DNA of 17,123 bases from Schoenoplectus triqueter (Eukaryota; Streptophyta; Magnoliopsida; Poales; Cyperaceae). The stretch lies in contig CAXKVV010002120.1 in the NCBI GenBank assembly GCA_964058805.1, positions 1-17,123 of the forward strand. Direction: 5' to 3'. Positions within the stretch are counted from its first letter, which is position 1. The number at the start of each line of letters is the position of its first letter. Made by a program: the position numbers and the translations under genes. Below are positions 1 through 7,400 of this stretch, piece by piece. The notes under the pieces are model-generated. The model was not told where the DNA came from and searched no databases. It saw only the letters and a list, made by a program, of their open reading frames with translations.

Positions 1-198
1 ATCTAGAAGGAATTAATTGAAGGCAGGATTGGTTAGTGGCAAAAGAGTAAATATTACAAATGATGTAACAAACTCCCTAACGGTTAGAGTTGTCAAAGAA
101 TTGGGCTAAGAAGAAGCACACATACATCCTGGCCATTGAATTGGGTATAATCAAGGGTTGAGATCAATTAGAAGCTGCAATCCGACCAATATCCATTG

Positions 199-262
199 AA
201 CCAATCACAATCTAGTTTTGCTAACCCCTTTGCCTATATAAACCAAATTAGAGAACAGAACA
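199..262 (+). promoter_or_regulatory. Plant-type core promoter (CAAT box and TATA box)
   Basis: A CCAATCAC box lies near 202-209 and a strong CTATATAAA box at about 233-241. Downstream is a purine-rich leader of GA-rich runs (about 250-350), which resembles the 5' untranslated leaders of plant genes and of LTR promoters. A start of transcription near 262-270 would be the usual distance from the TATA box. The promoter points toward gag. It may be the U3 promoter of this element's 5' LTR or an unrelated host promoter; the missing 3' LTR prevents a decision. Confidence 0.55.
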
Positions 263-735
263 AAGGGAGGCTGGAAGAGAGATTAGCAATTAACAAAGAG
301 AAGAGAATTCTGTCAATTAACAGCAAGAGAGAGAAGAAGAGTGAAAGAAGATTCAATTGAATCAATTGATAGTAGATTTGGTTTCTCAAAACCAAAGTCT
401 CTCAATTCGATTCTTTGATAGCCTCTACACAGCCTTTTCATCATCTGCAAACTTAATGGTAGGTGTTTTCTTGAAGTTTAGGTTGTAATTGAAGATGATC
501 TCATGAGATTGTATAGTAAAATCTGATTCTTATGTTAAACAGTTCGATAACTTGCTATTTTTCATTCAAAGTCAATTCTATGACATTGATTCTATCTTCC
601 ATTTGCGTTTTCAATTGAATTTCAAGAATTATCTTCAGATTAAGCTATGAATTTCAAGTAACCAAAGATTTGATCTTTCAGCTTAAGATTTCATGCAGTC
701 ACTCGCATCTTTTCTTTTATTTCTTTCATATTGAT
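263..735 (+). other. Putative transcribed leader with splice donor at 456
   Basis: This stretch follows the TATA box and holds no convincing ORF. At 453-455 there is an ATG immediately followed by GTAGGT at 456-461, a good match to a plant 5' splice site. If it is used, the first exon would end with an ATG. The matching 3' splice site is unknown. One candidate is the TTTTGCAG that ends at 4466, just before the gag ATG, which would place this ATG in frame with gag. That link is inference only. Confidence 0.3.
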
Positions 736-741
736 TGAATC

Positions 742-775
742 ATGGGATTGGTAGTAGAGTAAATAACTCTCCCAT
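742..775 (+). other. Hairpin in the leader region
   Basis: ATGGGA (742-747) pairs with TCCCAT (770-775). Inside it GAGT (757-760) pairs with ACTC (766-769) around a five-base loop. The 3' halves of the two stems are continuous, so the structure is a 10-bp stem with one nine-base bulge on the 5' side. Seen by eye; no energy was calculated. Confidence 0.4.
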
Positions 776-807
776 TCACCAAGGAGGTTAATCATCTGTC
801 CCGAACT

Positions 808-842
808 GAATCGATAGTAGGGTAGCCTAACCCTCTCGATTC
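808..842 (+). other. Two-part hairpin in the leader region
   Basis: GAATCG (808-813) pairs with CGATTC (837-842), and inside it AGGGT (819-823) pairs with ACCCT (830-834) around a six-base loop, with a small internal loop between the two stems. Function is unknown. It would lie in a transcript starting at the upstream TATA box. Confidence 0.4.
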
Positions 843-1391
843 CGCTACCAGAGTGATGATTTGAAGGCTCACGATTGACCCAGGGTGCAAGAAAGCTTTG
901 TAATTGAAACCAATTTGGTGTATAGCATCCAGACAAAAACGATCGGTACCGAAGCTGATAGCATGGAAGTCGAACAAGCTATGTATGATACTTTCAGAGG
1001 AAATTGACTTCACAAACATGATCAAGAAGCATAAACGATCAATAACAGAAGATTAATTGTGGGAATTATTGATCAATTAAGTTAAATTCGCGATTAGAAA
1101 CTCAACTGGTACCAAGTTGAACACTGTACCGAAACTGGTACTCATACACACACTAAAGCACCGCACCGATCTTCAATCAGATGCCATAGACGTATTCTTG
1201 ACAAAGAGGCGATACTATTGAACTTATCTGATCGGAGGGACGGAGCTCCGGTCGCCGGAAACAGCCTTCAGCGTGAATCTCAGCGGAGCAGTCAACGGGA
1301 CAGTCAAAGGGACGAGTGAGCACGACCTTCAGCGCGCAAACACGAAGTTTGATGCTCAAGAACGCATCTTGAAGAAATCAAACGCTGACTG

Positions 1392-1405
1392 TGAATCGCG
1401 ATTCA
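1392..1405. repeat. Perfect 14-bp palindrome
   Basis: TGAATCGCGATTCA reads the same on both strands. It could be a dimer-binding site or chance. No second copy was noticed in the window. Confidence 0.5.
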
Positions 1406-1426
1406 AAAGAGGAAAAGGATTCAATC

Positions 1427-1568
1427 TGGGCCATCCATCTCACGCGAACGAATCTTGAAGCTAATCCAACGTTCTAAATAAATCGCTGAGGCCGGCCCAA
1501 TTGAGAAGTAAAAGAAAATATAAGTAGGCCCAACTGTCGGAAATTAAAAGGAAAATTAATCCGGCCCA
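1427..1568. promoter_or_regulatory. Cluster of four TGGGCC/GGCCCA (site II-like) boxes
   Basis: TGGGCC occurs at 1427-1432, and its reverse complement GGCCCA at 1494-1499, 1527-1532 and 1563-1568. Clusters of TGGGCY 'site II' elements are known in plant promoters and are bound by TCP-family factors. Three of the four face the - strand. No obvious gene starts next to them, so a regulatory role is only a possibility. Confidence 0.3.
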
Positions 1569-1966
1569 GTTAAGTTAACCAATTTATTAATTAATAACAG
1601 AAAACTAAAGTTTAATAATAAATAAATGATTTGAAAATGTTCCTGAACTCCAAATTGACTCAAACTTGTTTCTAAAATTTTCTTATCTTTCATACTATTT
1701 TTCTATACAATAATAATCCAGTTTTAAAAATATAACCATAGTAAAACAATTAAAAAGCAAAAGACATTACATATATTGATATAGTTGACCTAGCTTTGAC
1801 TTGTCATTTTAAATACTATAAAAATTCCAAAAATACAAATAAAAATCATAAATAATAACTAGATATATTTTACTGATTTTTCAAGTGATTTTCCATGAAA
1901 TAATAATGATGATAGTAATATACTATAATAAAAGTGAGATTAGCTATATTCTTTGATAAAAAAAAA

Positions 1967-1987
1967 ATAATAATAATAATAATAATA
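1967..1987. repeat. AAT trinucleotide microsatellite
   Basis: A run of about seven AAT/TAA units directly follows an A tract. Confidence 0.8.
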
Positions 1988-2783
1988 GATATTATATTGA
2001 TATTCTTCTGTAAAAAGAATAATAAAAATAAAAAGCACGAAATATACAAAATATACTACTATGGTAATAAATAGTAAAATACATTTTCTTTTATAATAAA
2101 GAATGATAATATAGTTTTATAATATGAATTGTATTTCTTTTGTCATTTGTATATAAAAATATACAATAAAAATACTTTTGATGAATAAAATGTAATAAAA
2201 ATAATAGTTGTAATAAAAACATAATGAATTTCATCTCTTATGACTATTTTCAACTAATAATAAAAATCTTATACTTTTCTATAGATAATAAATAGAAATA
2301 ATAGATATAATGAATAGTATAATAAATAGGATAGAATATTAGTAATGATTTCTTTTAGCTATTATAAATAAAAATAATAAAAATAAAAAAATAATAATAG
2401 TAAAATAGTATAGCTAACCACCTTTTAATTTTGTAAATGATTCTTACATAATGAATAATATTTCAATATAATAGAATATAATAATAAAATTCTATTACTT
2501 TGGCTACCATAAACATTTTAAAAATATAAATAAAAATCATAACCATTTTATTTTTTATTATTTTTGTAAGTGATTTTCTATAGAATAAATAGAGTTTAGA
2601 AATAATAAAAATAGAATTTTACTACTTTAGCTATTATAAAAAATAAAAAAATATATAAATGAAACTCTAGTTAAATAGCTAACCCCTTTTCCTATTATTT
2701 TTTGTAAATAATTTTCTACATAGATAAATAGAGTTTAAGAAATAAAAATAATAATAATAAAAAAAATAATAATAGTAATAGGA

Positions 2784-2784
<1 letters not shown>

Positions 2785-2820
<36 letters not shown>
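2785..2820. repeat. AAT trinucleotide microsatellite
   Basis: A run of about eleven to twelve AAT/TAA units at the right end of the AT-rich region, just before the hairpin-bearing tandem repeat. Confidence 0.85.
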
Positions 2821-2825
<5 letters not shown>

Positions 2826-2896
2826 GCATCTTTATAATAAAAATAATAATAGAAGATATTATATAGTAGATTTTGTGCATTTTAGAAAATAAACAT

Positions 2897-3413
2897 GCTC
2901 ACATAAGGAGTGTAGAGCCACATATGAATATTTGCACACATGATATGACATTTAGAATGGTTAGTCAAGACGAGAACATCTTGACGTAGAATGATTAAGG
3001 CTTTGATAGCAATATGAGTAAATATGTCGAGACAAGAACATCTTGACGCTTGATGAAGAATAACCAGATCTGCGATATTAACATGGAGATATATGTCGAC
3101 TCTGAAGAAGAAGAACATTACGATGTCCTAGATAGGTGACATCTTAATGACTCGCTGCCATGAGCAAGTAACTCATGATTGAATACGCTCACACAAGGGG
3201 TGTAGGGCAACATAGTAATTTTGCACAAGTGATGCAACATGTAGAATGATTAGTTGAGACAAGAACATCTCGACGCTCGCTGAAGAATGACCAAAGTTAC
3301 GACATCAGCATGGAGAGATATGTCGACTTTGAAGAAGAAGAACATTACGATGTCCGAGCGAAGTGACATCTTAATGACTCGGTGTCATGAACAAGTAATT
3401 CATGACCATTTGA
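2897..3413 (+). repeat. Two-copy tandem repeat carrying four hairpin families
   Basis: Copy 1 spans about 2897-3186 and copy 2 about 3187-3413. Copy 1 is longer because of a local 62-bp duplication. Each copy holds hairpins in the same order. A: GCTC-ACA with TGT-a-GAGC (2897-2918; 3187-3208, where one pair becomes T.G). B: seven-base stems around a conserved eight-base loop ending AGAACA (2964-2985, 3026-3047, 3253-3274). C: GATGTC/GACATC with ten-base loops (3122-3143, 3349-3370). D: CATGAG/CTCATG (3159-3177) and GTCATGAA/TTCATGAC (3384-3406), both with loop CAAGTAA. Stem changes in B and D keep pairing. The region probably belongs to the element's 5' LTR, but this is not proven. Confidence 0.7.
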
Positions 3414-3426
3414 GCTGGCAAGACTG

Positions 3427-4012
3427 AACTCGTCCGTCGACGAGTTTGTCTCCTGACTCATTTCCCGAGACTGTGAGATTGAATCGGTCTGTTGGTAGAT
3501 TCATCCACAAAACAGTGAATGTGAACCGTTCTGTAGGTAGGTTCCTTCACTAACACATGCCTCAATGTTGAACTGGCCCAGCGCTTCAGGTTTAATATTG
3601 TGTGCAATTGTGTTTCCTAGGTTTATGAATCGGCTTAGTGCTACGAATTCATGATCTAGAAGATCAGTGAGAAGAAACACGTGGGCTATATCCACCCTTC
3701 TCCTGATTCACCAACCTCAAGATCAACCGGCTCAGTGCTTCGAGTTGTATTTTGTGTGATTGGTTGTTGACTAGTTAAGATTGAACCGATCTGTTTGTAG
3801 GTTTATCTTCTAGATCAACGGAGGTCGAGTCGGTCTGTATGTAGACTCGCCTCAAGCCCCCTATGAAGAGATTAACCTGGTCTGTTGGTAAGGTTACATC
3901 TCGAGGTGGCATGGACTGAACCGATCTGTTTGTAGGTTCGTCCCCATAGGACAAAACCGATCTGTTTGTAGGTTTGTCTTCCATAGATTGAATCGATCTG
4001 TTTGTAGGTTCA
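3427..4012 (+). repeat. Array of hairpins with 12-base conserved loops and covarying stems
   Basis: Eight hairpins share a five-base stem, a 12-base loop of the form GNTCTGTNNGTA, and a five-base stem. They lie at 3481-3502, 3523-3544, 3783-3804, 3827-3848, 3873-3896 (six-base stem), 3918-3939, 3954-3975 and 3990-4011. The stems differ but still pair: GAATC/GATTC, GAACC/GGTTC, GAGTC/GACTC, AAACC/GGTTT, TAACCT/AGGTTA. Two copies have one G.T pair. A divergent first member is at 3427-3446 (AACTCGTC/GACGAGTT). A second family with 16-base loops is interleaved at 3568-3595, 3625-3652 and 3724-3747. The short - strand ORFs here are by-products of the repeat. Confidence 0.75.
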
Positions 4013-4132
4013 TCTTCCGTAGACCCCTTTTATGAAATTAGACGACCACTTGACCATCTTTTAACTATACTATTTGCTTCTCTCTTTCAAAGATCCAGAG
4101 GTGCCTCGAGGTTCGTAGCCCAGGGTAATTAA

Positions 4133-4154
4133 CGGTGGGGGCTTGCGCCCACCG
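4133..4154 (+). other. GC-rich hairpin near the end of the presumed 5' LTR
   Basis: CGGTGGG (4133-4139) pairs perfectly with CCCACCG (4148-4154) around an eight-base loop. It is the most stable-looking stem in the upstream region and lies about 180 bases before the presumed LTR end. A role in RNA 3' processing or packaging is possible but not shown. Confidence 0.45.
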
Positions 4155-4335
4155 GAATCTACAAGAACTCACAATCACTAAAAACCCCCTGAATGTGCAT
4201 CCAAACATCTCTAAACGGCAGAATCGGCCGACACCCAGCAGATGCACGCTCGGGAGGGATCTCCGTGTCCTTCTTCCGCAGAACCCATCGCCCGGCGGCG
4301 GTGCGGCGGCGCGCGAAAAAGGGTCGCACAGGATC

Positions 4336-4353
4336 TGGCACGCCCGGTGGGAC
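4336..4353 (+). other. Candidate primer-binding site
   Basis: The segment starts with TGG, the complement of a tRNA 3' CCA end, followed by a GC-rich stretch (TGGCACGCCCGGTGGGAC). It lies five bases after a CA dinucleotide at 4329-4330 that could close the 5' LTR, and about 130 bases before the gag ATG, which is the normal place. The primer tRNA was not identified with certainty. The sequence partly resembles the complement of a plant arginine tRNA 3' end. Confidence 0.6.
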
Positions 4354-4451
4354 CTAGATTCTCCTCTTATCTCTGAAAGAGAGAGGCAAATAGAATATTT
4401 AAAGGATACAAGTGGTCTTCTATGTGCTAAAATGACTAATGATTTTCAAGT

Positions 4452-4466
4452 ATTTTTGTTTTGCAG
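4452..4466 (+). other. Candidate 3' splice site just before the gag start
   Basis: A T-rich tract (TATTTTTGTTTTGCAG) ends in AG three bases before the gag ATG. A branch-point-like CTAAT lies about 25-30 bases upstream, in TGACTAATGA. This is a good match to a plant acceptor site. It may be chance in T-rich DNA, or it may mark a spliced 5' leader of the Gag mRNA. Confidence 0.3.
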
Positions 4467-4469
4467 GAA

Positions 4470-7400
4470 ATGGCATACTTTGGAAACTTCAACCTTGCTC
4501 CCTACACCGTCACTCCTGCACAAAGCCCAGAGGGCAAGCTCTTCATGTTCTTCGGGACCATCCCGCAAGAACTTACCATTTATGGCCCAGCTCCAGTGGC
4601 CACGATCACTCCCGCAACCGTCCGGATCTCCATCCCGGACGAGGAGGAGGAGACGATCACCCTGACTCCCAAGGGTGTTTCTAACAACGTCATGGCCTCT
4701 CCTACTGCCTCCCCAAAGAGGAGAAGGCGCCCGTCTAAGAAGACGGCCCCAAAAGTCGCAGCCCAAACTACCCGTAACTCTCAAGCGTCCAGGAAGAGGG
4801 CCCTGGATGCATACCAAAACCAGCTGGTGGCTAGGCCAGCTATCCCAGTCTCCAATAAATTCACAGCTCTCCGAATAGTGGCCAAGAACTCGGCCACGGG
4901 CCAGCTCCGCCAGGCATGGGAGGTGCCTAAGCCCACACCTCACCCAACTCAAAGGCCTCAACGCCGCCAGGACAAGTCTCAAGCCCCTGCAGAAGCCATC
5001 TACAAGGCTCACAGGGCCCTCAAACAGAGGAAGAGCGTCAAGAACGCTAGGTCGAGACGATACGTCTCCCGCCCCGATCACTCTCAAGGCATGGCTCAGC
5101 CGCAAGCCATTGCCTCCACTCCGAACACAAGGAGGTCTATACCAAAGGCAACACCTAGCACCCAGCAGGTGTGGGTCCCAAAGGGTTCCCAGCCAACAAG
5201 GTCCCAATCTCAAGCCCAGCCCAGCAAGGCCGGCAGGTCTAACGCTCCGCCCGAGAGCGTATTCAACCGCTTGGGCCAGAAGAGTGTATTCAGCCGATTA
5301 GGCTCGAGAATACCACTCAACAACTTAAAAATAACTACCCCTGACCAAGCAAAGAAGAAGAGAAGAACCGCTCGCTATGAGGAGCACTTCTCAGTCAACA
5401 CCATCAGTATAAGCTACGATACTGATCCAGATACTGATGGTGAGGTGAATATGGTCCAGGATGACCAGTCCCCGCCTAATCAAGCTCACGTCACCAATAC
5501 CAATAAAAATAATGGTAGAAAAGGGAGACCCCCAAAGAGAGTCAACCCCGAAGACAACAGTAGGGAAGGGGAAGACCACAACGAAAACCCTGACTTCTTC
5601 AACAATGAAGATGACGTTGAAACACGTCCCGAAGTGCCTATCGATGAAATTGAAATACTAAAAGGCCACATCGAGGCACGGGACGAAGAGCTGATTAGGC
5701 AACGGGAGCTAATCGCTACCATGCTAAAGCAAAACGAAGAATTAATTAAGGCGGTCAAGTCGTTACAAGAATCACAAGACGCCAATTTCAAAGCTGGTAG
5801 CTCCCGTCAAGAAGGGGTCCACAGTACCAAAAGCAATCATAAGGGAAAACAACCTGTCGATTCTAAACCCCATCCACATAGAACCATAGAAGTGGAGGCT
5901 GAACCAACGGGAATATCCCGGAAGGAGATTCAAGCCATGATTGCCCAGCAAATGCAGATAGCTGGAGGTGGATACGCTATCCCTCCCGTTAAAAACTGTG
6001 GACATCCATACCCTGCCATATATGACTTGGAAGAATATCCTAAAGGGTATGTGATTCCCCGCTTCAGGACCTTCTCCGGGGAAGGCAATAAAGACCTGAA
6101 CCCTGAACAACACCTGGCCCACTTTGTAGCCTCGTGCGGCAACACGGGCGGCAATGATGCACTGTTGTTAAGACAATTCCCTCAGAGCTTGGTGGGAACC
6201 GCTTTCCAATGGTACTATTCATTAGAAAACAACAGCATCAGGACCTGGGACGAGATGGCGGACTCGTTTAGGGCACGATTTGTCATGGTGTCTGACAAAA
6301 TAAACATAGCCGATCTGGCAAGCACTAAACCCAAGAAAGGGGAGTCAATGACAGATTTTATCAATAGATGGCGGAACCTCAGCATTAAATGCGACCGCAC
6401 GTTGACCGAAGATGAGGCCGTCAACCTAATCATGAAGAACATTGACGGGTGGATGGGCATGCTTCTTGGTGTGACAAAGGTCAACACATTCAAAGACTTG
6501 CTCAGATCGGTATCCAACATGGAAAGGATGTCACCACACACGGTGCCGAATTTCATGAATAATAGGCCGCAACGAGGGGCCCGAGCTGAAACCAAAGTGG
6601 CATTCACCTCGCTAAAAGATAAGATGGTTGCCAACACAGACACCCAAGGCGGCAGCAATGGCACAAATGACAACAATTATAATAAGGGACCCAGGCCCAA
6701 TCCAGGAGGGAGTTCACGGAGTTTTGAATCCCTTAAACAAAAGAAATCTAAACCGTACTCCTTCAGGAGGGATAAAGTTGCCCAAATCTTCAGAGGGGCA
6801 CTGAAGAATGGCCTAACCCTGCCGGCCAGTAAACGCCCGGAAGATGCCGATAAATCGGACGAACCCAACTTCTGCCCATACCACAGAATAATAGGGCACT
6901 CAATCGAAGATTGCTGGGTCTTCAAAGATTGGGTCGAGAAGGCGTATAAAAATGGTGAAATTACTTTACCAAAAGGGTTCTTGCAAAGCCCATCAGCACA
7001 TGAACAGGCCAACACGATCTCTCATGAGGAAGAGAAAGTCCCGGGCCAATTAAGCGAAGACCAAGAAGAACAATGGACTATGCACCTATCGAAGAAATCG
7101 ATTAAAATGCTTAAAGCCCTTAAGAAAGAACCTGGCATGAAATGGAAAGACGACATCACGCCAGTGGTCCCACCAAAACCCAGGGTATATTATAAGGTGG
7201 ACCAGAGCCAAGACCAGGTTCTTAAGAAGAAAAAGAAGCATAGAAACAACAAGTCCAGAAAGAATAAGATTGAAGAGTACGAGCAGGGCAGTCCCGAGGT
7301 AATCACCCTTCAACATTTCATCTCCAAAGAAGATTGGGAGAAGCTAACCCTAGGTCAAAAGGAAGAAAATGTAGATGAAGAAATAGACAAAGAAGAAAGC

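Larger units (their letters stand above)
843..1600. other. Non-coding stretch, no gene recognised
   Basis: Only short ORFs of up to about 80 codons are present, none with recognisable motifs. The composition changes from mixed to GC-richer around 1230-1460, with CCGG-rich words. A perfect 14-bp palindrome and a cluster of TGGGCC boxes lie at its right end and are listed separately. I see no tRNA, rRNA or coding gene. Confidence 0.4.
1600..2880. repeat. AT-rich low-complexity region with degenerate tandem repeats
   Basis: About 1.3 kb made almost only of A and T, with no credible coding potential. Between about 2340 and 2790 a degenerate unit of about 130-145 bp recurs. Its landmarks are a TAGCTATTAT-like word (about 2357, 2502, 2630), a TTTTGTAAATGATTTT-like word (about 2428, 2561, 2698) and AAATAGAGTTTA (about 2587, 2726). 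A weaker copy of the second word lies near 1876. The region probably grew by slippage and unequal exchange. Confidence 0.6.

Noticed and set aside
1967..2820. Origin of replication or matrix-attachment region in the AT-rich stretch
   Set aside because: AT-richness and AAT runs alone do not support either; no specific motif was seen.
3775..3984. Short - strand ORF with repeated PTNRSVQS-like peptide
   Set aside because: It is the translation of the + strand hairpin array. The arms and loops explain the repeat, and there is no other coding evidence.
2897..4012. CRISPR array
   Set aside because: The repeats are hairpins at irregular spacing with varying arms, in plant DNA with a retrotransposon. 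There are no regular spacers.
4135..4665. + strand ORF of 176 codons overlapping the LTR end, primer-binding site and gag start
   Set aside because: It crosses the primer-binding site and lies in a different frame from gag, which has clear protein features over the overlap.
4446..5213. Long - strand ORF of 255 codons opposite the gag start
   Set aside because: It mirrors the biased codon use of the intact gag ORF and has no recognisable motif.
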